In this document: piece after piece, positions 8,555 to 17,458 of the stretch
Layout of the letters: every line of letters starts with the position of its first letter
Numbering within the stretch: the first letter of the stretch is position 1
Origin: Bacteroidales bacterium
GTDB lineage: Bacteria; Bacteroidota; Bacteroidia; Bacteroidales; 4484-276
Assembly (NCBI GenBank): GCA_014860585.1
Contig: JACZJL010000115.1
Span: 1 to 37,303, forward strand
Direction of reading: 5' to 3'
DNA length: 37,303 nucleotides
Made by a program: the position numbers and the translations under genes
The notes under the pieces: generated by a model
What the model saw: only the letters and a program-made list of their open reading frames with translations
What the model was told of the DNA's origin: nothing
Databases searched by the model: none

Positions 8555-8729
8555 AGTTACTTAATTTTTAGGGGTCAGTTGGTCTGAACTTATAGGGATA
8601 AACTAAATCTGAGAAACCCAGTTTCAGTTAATTATTCGTGTAAAGAACTGTTTGTCCGTTGTTCAGATACGACACCCAGTTCACGTTGCACCACAATCCT
8701 CTGATCGAAACAAGCTAAGGAGAAATTGC

Positions 8730-8737
8730 TATTTTTG
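8730..8737 (+). promoter_or_regulatory. Bacteroidota -7 box (TATTTTTG) for the sigma factor gene
   Basis: Perfect TAnnTTTG match with predicted transcription start near 8744, giving a leader of about 93 nt before the ATG at 8837. No clear -33 element. Confidence 0.45.
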
Positions 8738-8836
8738 CTACAATCTAAATCTTCCGGAATTTCGGAGTGACGGGGATATTCACAACAATTTTTGTAGCAC
8801 AATAAAAACTCAAGCTGCTGAAAGCTCTACTTCGCA

Positions 8837-9397
8837 ATGGATACTGAAGATGTAAGACTGATGGAGATGTTCGAGAGCAACCGTGAGGACGCTTTCAGGG
8901 AGCTTTTTGTCCGGTATTACAAGCCCATGGTGCTGGCTGCCAGGATTTATTCAAACAATAATCCTGAGGCAGAAGACATGGTCCAGCAGTTTTTCGTGAA
9001 GTTCTGGGAGGAAAAGCTGTACAGGAAAATCAATACCTCTTTCAAACATTACCTGCGGATTTCGGTGCGCAACACCTGTTTTAACCATCTCAATCGTTTA
9101 ATGATCCGTCAGCAACATGAACCTGATTCTGATCTGGAGTCTGAGGTTGAACAGGCAATAGATTTTATACTTCGGAAAGAGGAGCTCGAAATTTTTGAAA
9201 AGGCGTATGATGAATTGCCACCCCAAAGCCGCAAGGTTTTCGAGCTGGTTTATTTTTCCGATCGGTCGTACAATGAAGCAGCCCAAATGCTTGACCTTTC
9301 GATAAACACAGTTAAATCACACCTTAAAACTGCTGTCCGAATCCTTAAAAACAGTACTTTGCTGAACAATTATTACTGCGACAGAAAAAAATCCTGA
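8837..9397 (+). CDS. ECF RNA polymerase sigma-70 factor (FecI/SusCD-associated type), 186 aa
   Basis: Sigma region 2 spans about residues 15-85 (DAFRELFVRYYKPMVLAA... AEDMVQQFFVKFWE), and region 4 about 125-180 (LPPQSRKVFELVYFSDRSYN, then the helix-turn-helix AAQMLDLSINTVKSHLKTAV). Length is normal for the Bacteroidota group of ECF factors encoded next to FecR and SusC. It should direct RNA polymerase to the SusCD promoter when released by the FecR protein encoded 44 bp downstream. The ATG at 8837 gives a full region 2. Confidence 0.93.
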   Translation: MDTEDVRLMEMFESNREDAFRELFVRYYKPMVLAARIYSNNNPEAEDMVQQFFVKFWEEKLYRKINTSFKHYLRISVRNTCFNHLNRLMIRQQHEPDSDLESEVEQAIDFILRKEELEIFEKAYDELPPQSRKVFELVYFSDRSYNEAAQMLDLSINTVKSHLKTAVRILKNSTLLNNYYCDRKKS

Positions 9398-9441
9398 GTT
9401 AGACCCACCCTTTTTCATAAAAAATTTGTCCTATAAACGAT

Positions 9442-10632
9442 ATGAAAGAAATTAAAGAATCCTTTTCTTTTCCGGACGAGATTTTGCATTTGCTTACGCA
9501 TAAAGCGCTGGGCAAGCTTGATGCCTCTGGTCTTGATAAACTGAATGGCTGGATACGTGAAAATCCAGATGCAGAGCCTGAATGCAACGTCTTTATGGTC
9601 AAGGTTAAAAAAATACATTGGACTTATTATTCAAATGAAATTGCTGATCCAAACGTGGTGATAGAAGAATATCTGCCCATGAAATCAGACAAGCGTCCCT
9701 TCATTCACGTGGTTTACCCTTACCTTGCCATGGCAGCTACCCTGCTCATTCTCATCGGTTTTATATGGTATTTTGTATATCATCGGGACAGAAAGAGTGC
9801 TGAAACTGCCCATAACGAAACCCCGGCTCTTGAACGGCAAAACAAGGCAATACTCGTGCTCTCTGATGGCAAAAGTCTGGAACTTGACAATTCGGGTTGT
9901 GATGAGTTGACTGCTGAAAGTGGTGTGAGAATTACCAATCAGCCGGGAGAATTATTACGTTATGAGCAGGAGCAGGCAGTAGATGATGAAAGTCGCATGA
10001 ATCGCCTGATTGTACCCTCCGGGGCCCGTTACCAGTTGCAACTGGCCGATGGTACCAAAGTGTGGATGAATTCTCATTCTGAACTTGAGTACCCGGTTTC
10101 ATTTACTGGTGACAAACGGAAAGTCAGGTTATCAGGAGAGGCCTATTTTGAAGTAATGGCAAACCCTTCTGCCCCTTTCATTATTGAGGCCAATGGTTAC
10201 GAGATCTTTGTATTTGGCACTCAACTGAACATATCTGCCTATTCCGGCGACAGTTTTATTCAAACAACCCTGGTGAGTGGCGCACTCGAGGTGAACAGCC
10301 GCGAAGGTGATGCTTACAAGCTGACTCCCGGTCAAATGGCTATGATAGTTCATGACGACCAGAAGGTTTTAATAAACAATGTTGACACAAGATTATTCAC
10401 TTCATGGCGTGACGGTATTCTGTATTTCAATAAAATTTCATTGAAAGAACTGGCTGTTAAACTGGAGCGCTGGTATGATGTGGAAATACTTTTCGACAGT
10501 GACCAAACCGCCGGCCTGCTGTTTAGCGGAGCAATGGAAAATTCCCGTGATATCCAGTTTCTTTTAAGGCTGATCGGGGAGGCGGCCAATGTTGAATTTG
10601 AAATAGAGGGAAAACAGATTTATGTGAAATAA
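9442..10632 (+). CDS. FecR-type anti-sigma factor, 396 aa
   Basis: Cytoplasmic N-terminal anti-sigma part (1-90), one membrane helix at about 93-115 (PYLAMAATLLILIGFIWYFV), periplasmic FecR domain at about 188-285 (VPSGARYQLQLADGTKVWMN, LSGEAYFEV, FGTQLNISAY, TLVSGALEV), and a C-terminal DUF4974/STN-like domain at about 328-396 (YFNKISLKELAVKLERWYDV, then FSGAMENSRDIQFLL). This is the complete Bacteroidota FecR layout. It should hold the adjacent sigma factor inactive until the N-terminal signalling domain of the SusC transporter, occupied by substrate, contacts it across the periplasm. Confidence 0.93.
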   Translation: MKEIKESFSFPDEILHLLTHKALGKLDASGLDKLNGWIRENPDAEPECNVFMVKVKKIHWTYYSNEIADPNVVIEEYLPMKSDKRPFIHVVYPYLAMAATLLILIGFIWYFVYHRDRKSAETAHNETPALERQNKAILVLSDGKSLELDNSGCDELTAESGVRITNQPGELLRYEQEQAVDDESRMNRLIVPSGARYQLQLADGTKVWMNSHSELEYPVSFTGDKRKVRLSGEAYFEVMANPSAPFIIEANGYEIFVFGTQLNISAYSGDSFIQTTLVSGALEVNSREGDAYKLTPGQMAMIVHDDQKVLINNVDTRLFTSWRDGILYFNKISLKELAVKLERWYDVEILFDSDQTAGLLFSGAMENSRDIQFLLRLIGEAANVEFEIEGKQIYVK

Positions 10633-10634
10633 AA

Positions 10635-10662
10635 ACCGGGAAATGCTGCAACATCTCCCGGT
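10635..10662 (+). promoter_or_regulatory. Hairpin between fecR and susC
   Basis: ACCGGGA (10635-10641) pairs with TCCCGGT (10656-10662); after one mismatch, ATG (10643-10645) pairs with CAT (10652-10654), loop of six. It begins 3 bp after the FecR stop. No T-run follows, so it may be an mRNA-processing or stabilising structure or a weak terminator separating constitutive regulators from the inducible transporter. No TAnnTTTG box was seen in the 70 bp before SusC, as expected if the ECF factor drives it. Confidence 0.5.
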
Positions 10663-10732
10663 AGGCTAACAATCAAGGTACTGAATGTGCAAAAACAGAA
10701 CATCAAATGATCATAAACCTTAATACAAAAGT

Positions 10733-13700
10733 ATGAATAAAAATTTACGGGACTGTACCCCACAAGTGGGGTCAACATTCAAACTTATTGCAATTGGTAT
10801 GAAACTATTTTTATTACTCACTTTTGCTGGTGTAATTCAGGCCTCTGCATCGGTGCTTTCGCAAAACAACCTGATCAGTATGAAGTTGCAGAACGCAACA
10901 GTTTATGAAGCTGTCAACGAAATTGCACACCAAATGGATTTGCTTTTCATTTTCCAGGAATCCGACGATCTGGACAGCAAAAAGATCAATGTCGACTTAC
11001 AGATGGCCAGTTTTGAAGACGCTATGAAGGAAGTGCTGAAAAGCAGCAACCTCAGTTATGATCTCATCGAGAATTACATTGTGGTTAGACCGGTTAAAGT
11101 GAAACCGGAAGCACTAACAGCCGTTGCCAGTTTCCAGCAGAGCGAAAGACGCACCATCACGGGTACTGTTACCTCAGCGGAAGATGGAGCTACTATTCCT
11201 GGAGTATCGATAGTTGTGAAAGGTACCAACATTGGCACTACCACCGATATTGATGGAAAATATCAGCTTTTGGTTCCGGTTGAAAGTACCCATCTGGTAT
11301 TTTCATTTGTAGGCATGGTTACTCAGGAAGTCGCCATCAACAACAGGGCTGAGATCAATATTGTAATGGAATTGGCCTCGCTTGACCTTGGTGAACTGGT
11401 CGTAGTAGGTTATGGAACTGAATCCCGTCGCCTGGTATCAGGTTCGCTGGGAGTAGTGAGCGATACCGAAATCCGTGATGTACCTATGCGAACCATCGAC
11501 GGAGTACTGCAGGGGCGCTCGCCAGGTGTGTTTATCAGTCAGAATTCAGGAACCCCGGGAGGCGCAAATTCTGTAAGAATCAGGGGTAACAGTTCTATCA
11601 CTGCCGGCAATGAACCATTATATGTTATTGATGGTATCCCGATGACAACAGGAAATTATGGTCAGATTGGTTTTTCAGGGCAGGAGATCAATGCACTTTC
11701 AGATATCAATCCCAACGATATCGAATCCATCACGGTGTTGAAAGATGCATCTGCTGCAGCCATTTATGGCGCAAGAGCAACCAACGGTGTAATTTTAATT
11801 ACTACCAAACGGGGAAGTCAGCAACGCACCAACATCAATTTCAACGGATCCTGGGGTTTTCAGAAAGTTGACAAAGTACTGAAGATGCTTAATGCTGATC
11901 AATGGCTTGACTATATGGAACTGGAGCCCGATCCTGAAAACCCGGTCGATGTCAACTACCTTGACGAAGTATTCCGCGTTACTCCAATGAGTAGTTATGA
12001 GTTGTCAGCTGACGGGGGTGATGAGAGAACCAGATTCTTCATATCAGGAAATTACTTTGACCAGACAGGGATACTGCTTGGGACTGATTTTAAGAGAATA
12101 AATGGTAGAATGAACCTTGATCATCAGCTCAATACAAACATTAAAGTTGGCGCCAGTTTGGGAACCAGCTATTCGCTGAACAACAGGGTGGAGGGCGATC
12201 GTTCGCTCCATGGTGTATTGCCCAACTCTATTTCCAGGCCTCCCGTCTATCCGATCTATAATCCCGATGGAACTTACAACCAGGATGGCTTTTTCTCCAA
12301 TCCTATTGCCATCGGGAACGAAGCCATCAATGAAGCATATTCTTTCAGAACCCTCGGAAATATTTATGGAGACTTACGCTTTAAGGAACACTTTACTTTC
12401 AGCACAAAATGGGGTTTTGACTACCTGAGTTTGCGAGAGCACAGCTACGATCCTGTTACAACAAGACAGGGCGCTACTACCAACGGTCTGGGTATCGAGG
12501 CACAGACCAATGTTCTGAACATCGTTTCGAATAACCTCCTCAGATACAACAATACATTTAACAGTTTACACAATGTGGAAGCTCTCGCCGGATACTCATT
12601 TGAAATGTTTCAACGGCGCAGCCAGTATGCCGAAGGAATTGACTTCCCGGGAGACCAGTTTCAATATCTTCTTGATGCAGGAACCATCCGACGGGCCGAT
12701 GCATCAGCAACCGACCGGGGCATCAATTCTTTCTTCGGGCAGTTGAAATACAACTTCGACTATAAATACATTGTCTCGTTTAGTGGACGATATGATGGAT
12801 CTTCAAAATTCGGAACCAATAACCGCTACGGCTTTTTCCCTGCAGCCTCTCTGGCATGGCGTTTAGGCGAAGAAGATTTTTTCAAAGCCCTCAACCTGCC
12901 CGTAAATGAATTCAGGCTGAGAGCCAGCTACGGTTTAACCGGAAACGATGGAATACCCGATTTTGCTTATATGGACCTTTACAGAGGTCGGTCTAACTAC
13001 CTTTCAAGTGCAGGTATAGCTCCGGCAGCCCTTCCTAACCCCGACCTGAAATGGGAAACCACCAGGCAGATCAATATCGGCGCAGATATTGAATTGTTTA
13101 AGGATAGGGTTGCGCTGACATTGGATTACTATCACAACAAAACCAGTGATCTCCTGTTTAACAGACCCATTTCGATGACGTCAGGCTTCTACTCAGTTAC
13201 TACAAACATCGGAGAACTCGAAAACAGGGGAATTGAATTTTCACTGAACACTGTCAATGTCACGAACAATGATATTGAATGGAGTACGAAATTCAACATC
13301 AGTCGTAACAGAAACAAAGTGCTTTCCCTTTACAAGAATCAGAATCTTCTCGATCTTGACAGATACAGCCCCAATGCAGTTATTGTAGGGGAGCCCATGA
13401 GTGTCTTTTATGGCTTCCGAAGCCTGGGCGTTGATCCTACTACCGGTGACCTGGTATTTGATGATATAGATGGCAACGGCGTGATCAATTCCGACGACCG
13501 CGTTGTGATCGGTGACCCAAACCCGAATTTTATCGGTGGTTTTACAAGCAATCTCGCTTACAAATCTTTTGATTTAAGCTTCTTCATTCAGTTTAGTTAT
13601 GGAAATGATGTTTTCAATGCCACCCGAATATTTACCGAAGCCATGACTTATGCTGATGAAAATCAAAGTATTGAAATTCTAAAACGCTGGAAGCAACCTG

Positions 13701-14026
13701 GTGATATCACCGATATTCCCAGAGCAGATGGCGATAATTCGAACGAAAACAACAGGATATCCACCCGCTTTGTTGAAGATGGCTCTTTTGCCCGCTTTAA
13801 GAATATTACACTTTCATATGTGTTTGACCGTAGTCTTACCGAACGTATTGGTGTAAGGAATGCCCGCATTTTTGTTGGTGCTACAAATCTGTTCACATGG
13901 ACCAATTATTCGGGAATGGATCCCGAGGTAAATTACCGTGGCGACAGCAATCTTCTAAGAGCAACGGATTTCTTTACCTATCCCCAGGCAAAAACATATA
14001 CAATCGGAATTAACTTAGGCCTTTAA
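10733..14026 (+). CDS. SusC/RagA-family TonB-dependent outer-membrane transporter, 1097 aa
   Basis: Long-n-region signal peptide (1-44, core MKLFLLLTFAGVIQASASVL), STN signalling domain (about 50-110, ATVYEAVNEIAHQMDLLFIF), carboxypeptidase-regulatory-like domain (about 137-224, TGTVTSAEDGATIPGVSI... GTTTDIDGKY), the VVVGYGT segment typical of SusC, plug domain (PLYVIDGIP, IESITVLKDASAAAIYGARA), then a 22-stranded type barrel to the C-terminus. It imports a ligand captured by the SusD partner, powered by TonB. The STN domain marks it as a signalling transporter coupled to the FecR/sigma pair upstream. Substrate cannot be read from sequence; barrel homology to glycan or peptide transporters would have to be tested by phylogeny. 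Confidence 0.96.
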   Translation: MNKNLRDCTPQVGSTFKLIAIGMKLFLLLTFAGVIQASASVLSQNNLISMKLQNATVYEAVNEIAHQMDLLFIFQESDDLDSKKINVDLQMASFEDAMKEVLKSSNLSYDLIENYIVVRPVKVKPEALTAVASFQQSERRTITGTVTSAEDGATIPGVSIVVKGTNIGTTTDIDGKYQLLVPVESTHLVFSFVGMVTQEVAINNRAEINIVMELASLDLGELVVVGYGTESRRLVSGSLGVVSDTEIRDVPMRTIDGVLQGRSPGVFISQNSGTPGGANSVRIRGNSSITAGNEPLYVIDGIPMTTGNYGQIGFSGQEINALSDINPNDIESITVLKDASAAAIYGARATNGVILITTKRGSQQRTNINFNGSWGFQKVDKVLKMLNADQWLDYMELEPDPENPVDVNYLDEVFRVTPMSSYELSADGGDERTRFFISGNYFDQTGILLGTDFKRINGRMNLDHQLNTNIKVGASLGTSYSLNNRVEGDRSLHGVLPNSISRPPVYPIYNPDGTYNQDGFFSNPIAIGNEAINEAYSFRTLGNIYGDLRFKEHFTFSTKWGFDYLSLREHSYDPVTTRQGATTNGLGIEAQTNVLNIVSNNLLRYNNTFNSLHNVEALAGYSFEMFQRRSQYAEGIDFPGDQFQYLLDAGTIRRADASATDRGINSFFGQLKYNFDYKYIVSFSGRYDGSSKFGTNNRYGFFPAASLAWRLGEEDFFKALNLPVNEFRLRASYGLTGNDGIPDFAYMDLYRGRSNYLSSAGIAPAALPNPDLKWETTRQINIGADIELFKDRVALTLDYYHNKTSDLLFNRPISMTSGFYSVTTNIGELENRGIEFSLNTVNVTNNDIEWSTKFNISRNRNKVLSLYKNQNLLDLDRYSPNAVIVGEPMSVFYGFRSLGVDPTTGDLVFDDIDGNGVINSDDRVVIGDPNPNFIGGFTSNLAYKSFDLSFFIQFSYGNDVFNATRIFTEAMTYADENQSIEILKRWKQPGDITDIPRADGDNSNENNRISTRFVEDGSFARFKNITLSYVFDRSLTERIGVRNARIFVGATNLFTWTNYSGMDPEVNYRGDSNLLRATDFFTYPQAKTYTIGINLGL

Positions 14027-14037
14027 AAACAAGAAAG

Positions 14038-15396
14038 ATGAAAAAACTATTCTATTTTTCAGTATTGATGACCCTGTTCCTTGGAGCTTGCGAAGTTCTG
14101 GATGTTGAGCCCTATCATTCCATACCGGCTGATGAAGCCATCACAAATGCCCAACAGGCCGAAAGTGCTATTTTGGGGTGTTATGATGCGTTGCAAAGTG
14201 ACGGATACTATGGATTAAACTATATGATTTTTGGCGATTTACCTGCTGATAACCTGACACATGTTGGGGTGACCGTAACATGGGTTCAATTTGATAACAA
14301 TGCCATACTGGCCGATAACGGTCTGGTTGAAAGCACATGGGCTGCCATTTACCGGGTGCTCAACCGGGTAAATAATGCCATTTACCATATCCAGTTGATT
14401 GATGGTGATAAAATGACTGAGGATTCCAAAAATGTGGCTTTAGCCGAACTCAGGTTTTTACGGGCACTTGCCCACTACGACCTGATGCGGCTGTTTGGTC
14501 CTGTTCCTTTGCGCGATCAGGCTGTCGGCAACAATGAAGAAAGCTATAACCCGGCAAGAAACAGTGTTGAAGAAGTCCTGCTGAGTGTAAAAAGTGATCT
14601 CGATTTTGCCATCAACCTCCTTTCTCCAGCCATAACCAAAGGCAGAGCATCTAAACCCGCTGCACAAGCTTTGAAAGCACGCATAGCTTTGCATCAGTAT
14701 TATATTTCCGGTAATGCTGCTTTCCTGACAACAGCTATTGACATGGCCACCCAGGTCATTGATCATCCGTCTCTGCAACTTGTACCTGATTATGCCACCC
14801 TTTTTAATATTGAATTTGAGAACAACAGCGAATCCATTTTTCAGGTGACTTATAACGATCAGGACAGGAACCTTACTGCCAGGTATTTTGCTCATACATC
14901 AAATGAAGGGAGATATGAGTTTGCACCTACCACATTTTACATGAACTCATTTGAAACCAATGACGTGCGCAAGGACGCCTCCGTGAAAATGGCCGGATCT
15001 GCACCCTATGCAGTTAAATTTAATGATGTTGCTTCGGGTACTGACCCTGTTTACGTGTTGCGCCTTGCTGAAATCTATCTGATCAGAGCCGAAGCGAAAA
15101 TCCTTCAGCAGGGTAATATTGACGATATTCTGAACGACGTCAACATTATACGTCAGAGAGCAAATCTGCAACCTGTAAACATGACGAGTTATGCCAGCCT
15201 GAAACTGGAAGTAGAATCACAAAGGCAAAAAGAGTTTGCATTCGAAGGTTACCGTTGGTTCGACCTGGTAAGAACCAACCGTGCCATTGAAGTGATTGAC
15301 AAAATCACCAACACCAATCAATACCTTTTCCCGATCCCGCAAGCCGAAATCATTGCTAACAACAACCCTGGCATGTATCAGAATGATGGTTATTAA
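14038..15396 (+). CDS. SusD/RagB-family surface lipoprotein, 452 aa
   Basis: Lipoprotein signal peptide with lipobox LGAC (Cys18). N-terminal SusD helices carry the usual NAQQAESAILGCYDALQS region, and LAELRFLRALAHYDLMRLFG (TPR helix) is diagnostic. The C-terminal part contains VLRLAEIYLIRAEA, NIIRQRA, and the FAFEGYRWFDLVR motif, ending in PIPQAEI..NPGMYQN. SusD forms the lid over SusC and binds the ligand at the cell surface. The gene starts 11 bp after susC ends, so the pair is one transcript. Confidence 0.96.
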   Translation: MKKLFYFSVLMTLFLGACEVLDVEPYHSIPADEAITNAQQAESAILGCYDALQSDGYYGLNYMIFGDLPADNLTHVGVTVTWVQFDNNAILADNGLVESTWAAIYRVLNRVNNAIYHIQLIDGDKMTEDSKNVALAELRFLRALAHYDLMRLFGPVPLRDQAVGNNEESYNPARNSVEEVLLSVKSDLDFAINLLSPAITKGRASKPAAQALKARIALHQYYISGNAAFLTTAIDMATQVIDHPSLQLVPDYATLFNIEFENNSESIFQVTYNDQDRNLTARYFAHTSNEGRYEFAPTTFYMNSFETNDVRKDASVKMAGSAPYAVKFNDVASGTDPVYVLRLAEIYLIRAEAKILQQGNIDDILNDVNIIRQRANLQPVNMTSYASLKLEVESQRQKEFAFEGYRWFDLVRTNRAIEVIDKITNTNQYLFPIPQAEIIANNNPGMYQNDGY

Positions 15397-15416
15397 TATC
15401 TTAACATTTATTGAAT

Positions 15417-16316
15417 ATGAAATCAAAAAAAAATAATCTGTTCATTGTTGCCTGCCTGACATTTTTCCTGTTCTTTTTGCAAGCTTGTAAAGAAGATGAA
15501 ATGTCGGTTCCCCTGGCAAGTACACAAGCCGACTTTGTATACGAAGTCAACGAGTTGGTGATCAGTGAAGATACTGTGCATTTTCAGGTTCAATTAACTA
15601 ATAAGTCGCTGAATGCTAATGCTTATCACTGGGATTTTGGCAACGGGCTATTTTCATCAGAGGAAAATCCGGTTGTTACCTATACAACCTCGGGGAAATA
15701 TAGCATAGTGCTTACTGTTACAGCCGAAAATGCAGACCTTTATTACAATAACTTGTCAAAAAGTGTTTCACTTGCGCTTGGGAAACAGGTGCTGCTTTTC
15801 GAAGATTTCGGTTCCGCCGGCGCTCATCTTGAGGATGATTCATGGGCGCCCGAAGGTTGGCAGGCCGTTGACAGTGATGGCGATGGTTATAATTGGTATG
15901 CTAGCTTCAGAATCTCAGAAGGTGATAGCATTTTCTCTGTACGCAGCCAATCATGGGATGGCGACCCGTTGACTCCGGACAACTGGTTGATTACACCAGA
16001 AATTAACCTGTCGGGATTTGCCGAGGATGCAAGTGCAACGTTTAGGTTTACAGTCGGTATTACAGCCAATACCCCGCAATACAGGAAAGAGCATTATGGT
16101 GTATTCATCGCAGTAGGAAGCAGTAATATTTCTGCATTTGAACTACTGCTGGAGGAAACATTTACTGAAGAAACGCCCCGAATGACGCCGCTTGAACGGG
16201 AAATTGACATTTCAGCCTACGCAGGCAATATTGTTTTCCTCGCAATCAGGCACTTTAATGTTACCGATATGGATCGGATGTTTGTGGAGGAAGTGGAACT
16301 TTTTGTCATTGAATAA
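15417..16316 (+). CDS. Lipoprotein with PKD and choice-of-anchor J (cleaved-adhesin) domains, 299 aa
   Basis: Lipobox LQAC with Cys24 after a phenylalanine-rich core, then a PKD domain (about 35-115: AYHWDFGNGLFSSEENPVVT), then a choice-of-anchor J/cleaved-adhesin jelly roll (about 120-299: LLFEDFGSAG, PEGWQAVDSDGDGYNWY, SQSWDGDPLTPDNWLITP, DISAYAGNIVFLAIRHFNVT). The ATG at 15417 is preferred to a TTG 6 bp upstream. It begins 20 bp after susD, so it is in the operon and takes the position of the surface glycan-binding protein (SusE/F-like) in polysaccharide loci. Likely a surface binding protein for the imported ligand; this role is inferred from position. Confidence 0.85.
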   Translation: MKSKKNNLFIVACLTFFLFFLQACKEDEMSVPLASTQADFVYEVNELVISEDTVHFQVQLTNKSLNANAYHWDFGNGLFSSEENPVVTYTTSGKYSIVLTVTAENADLYYNNLSKSVSLALGKQVLLFEDFGSAGAHLEDDSWAPEGWQAVDSDGDGYNWYASFRISEGDSIFSVRSQSWDGDPLTPDNWLITPEINLSGFAEDASATFRFTVGITANTPQYRKEHYGVFIAVGSSNISAFELLLEETFTEETPRMTPLEREIDISAYAGNIVFLAIRHFNVTDMDRMFVEEVELFVIE

Positions 16317-16368
16317 TTTAAACAATTTCAACTTATTTAATATCATTACTAATCAAAAACATTTTACT

Positions 16369-17232
16369 ATGAAAAAGTTATTTTTACTTTCAGTCATCCT
16401 GGCTTTGTTTGTTGGAAACAATTACAGCCAGGCACAGCCAAAGGGAATCAATGCCGAGTACCTTCTTTCATGGGATGTATGCCCAACTGCCAACACAGTC
16501 CAATACCGGGCTGAGCATTACAGCGTTTGGATTTCGACAACAGGAAACACCCCGGGAGATTTTACTACCATGTTGTTCGAAGAAACCCTTTCGACTGAAC
16601 ACACCAACTGGGTGTATGAAAACAGGCAGGTAAATATTGATGATTATGCCGGCAGTAATGTCTATGTAGCCTTCAGGCATCACGACATTACCGATATGGA
16701 CCGTATTGTCATTGATAATGTCAAATTGTATAGAGTCAATGACGGTGACGAAGATGAAGTGATTTATCTGTTTGAAGATTTCCAGGGAGGCATTGGCAAT
16801 CCGCAGGGTGAGGATTGGCTGCCCGAAGGCTGGATTGCTGTTGATGCCGATGGAGATAGCTTCAACTGGTATTTCGGCGAAAGAGAAGGAGAAGGCGCCA
16901 TGAGAAGCCAATCATGGGATGGCGATCCGTTGACACCGGATAACTACCTGATCACATCTTCGGTTTTTCTGGGAACAGTTGGAATAAACCAATTCCGGGA
17001 AACAGTGATCAACGTATTCCCGAATCCGGCAACTTCAACTATTTCAATCCAAAGCGATGTTCCCATCCACCAGATTGAATTAGTAAATATGCTCGGTGCA
17101 ATTGTTTTGAGCGAAAAAACTGACGCTTCCAATTTGAAGGTTGATGTTAGCCAGCAAGATCTTGGCATGTATTTTTTGCGGCTGCACACCGGCAATGGTG
17201 TTGAAACCAGAAAAATCAATATCAGCAGATAA
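16369..17232 (+). CDS. T9SS-exported protein with reordered choice-of-anchor J halves, 287 aa
   Basis: Signal peptide (MKKLFLLSVILALFVGNNYSQA). Residues about 30-127 match the C-terminal half of the J domain of the upstream lipoprotein (VQYRAEHYSVWI, NIDDYAGSNVYVAFRHHDIT). Residues about 134-195 match its N-terminal half (LFEDFQGG, PEGWIAVDADGDSFNWY, SQSWDGDPLTPDNYLIT). The T9SS type A sorting domain follows (about 210-287, NVFPNPATSTISI). So the halves appear in swapped order, and no complete J domain is present in the normal order. Start: ATG at 16369; an upstream extension of the frame runs into the preceding gene and lacks a start of its own. It lies 52 bp after the lipoprotein gene and is probably co-transcribed. 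No catalytic motif seen. Confidence 0.85.
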   Translation: MKKLFLLSVILALFVGNNYSQAQPKGINAEYLLSWDVCPTANTVQYRAEHYSVWISTTGNTPGDFTTMLFEETLSTEHTNWVYENRQVNIDDYAGSNVYVAFRHHDITDMDRIVIDNVKLYRVNDGDEDEVIYLFEDFQGGIGNPQGEDWLPEGWIAVDADGDSFNWYFGEREGEGAMRSQSWDGDPLTPDNYLITSSVFLGTVGINQFRETVINVFPNPATSTISIQSDVPIHQIELVNMLGAIVLSEKTDASNLKVDVSQQDLGMYFLRLHTGNGVETRKINISR

Positions 17233-17458
17233 AAAGGCTACTGCTGCGGTTTTATGATAATGATATGAACAATTCATATTGTGGAATCGCATCATAGACT
17301 TTATTCCACGCAAAGAGCGCAAAGATTTCGCAAAGCACGCTGATTTCAAGTGATGTGAAGCAAATAATTTGCGTTCTTTTCGTTACATGTTTTCGGGTTT
17401 TGCGTGGACCATTTCCTTAATTGTAACTCAGCCTCAGCATTTAACGAAAATAATACTT
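17233..17458. repeat. Decayed CGCAAAG-type intergenic repeat
   Basis: Three CGCAAAG units in a row (17309-17335: acgcaaag, gcgcaaag, tcgcaaag) and a 10-bp inverted repeat tccacgcaaa (17305-17314)/tttgcgtgga (17399-17408). This resembles a degenerate version of the CGCAAAG-rich hairpin repeats often seen between genes in Bacteroidota. The rest of the interval shows nothing I can name; ataatttgc near 17364 is one base short of a -7 box. Confidence 0.5.

Larger units (their letters stand above)
7939..8836. other. Gene-free, palindrome-rich region of about 900 bp
   Basis: No reading frame here has a credible start, codon use or family. 8033-8197 holds three REP-like palindromes, 8285-8352 two further inverted repeats, and 8388-8554 a 167-bp element with inverted ends. 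8561-8729 shows nothing I can name; a promoter box at 8730-8737 serves the sigma factor gene. Confidence 0.7.

Noticed and set aside
8660-8700. tRNA-like 3' end (gttcacgttgcacca)
   Set aside because: It ends in ACCA, but no T-arm of proper length, no anticodon arm and no matching 5' acceptor strand can be drawn.
8652-8855. Plus-strand frame of 67 codons before the sigma gene
   Set aside because: Starts with TTG, spans the promoter box at 8730 and overlaps the sigma gene start. No signs of coding.
14458-14895. 145-codon minus-strand frame
   Set aside because: Opposite the SusD TPR helices, which are clearly the real coding sequence.
16468-16911. 147-codon minus-strand frame
   Set aside because: Opposite the swapped J-domain gene; no start context, and the plus-strand frame has recognisable domains.
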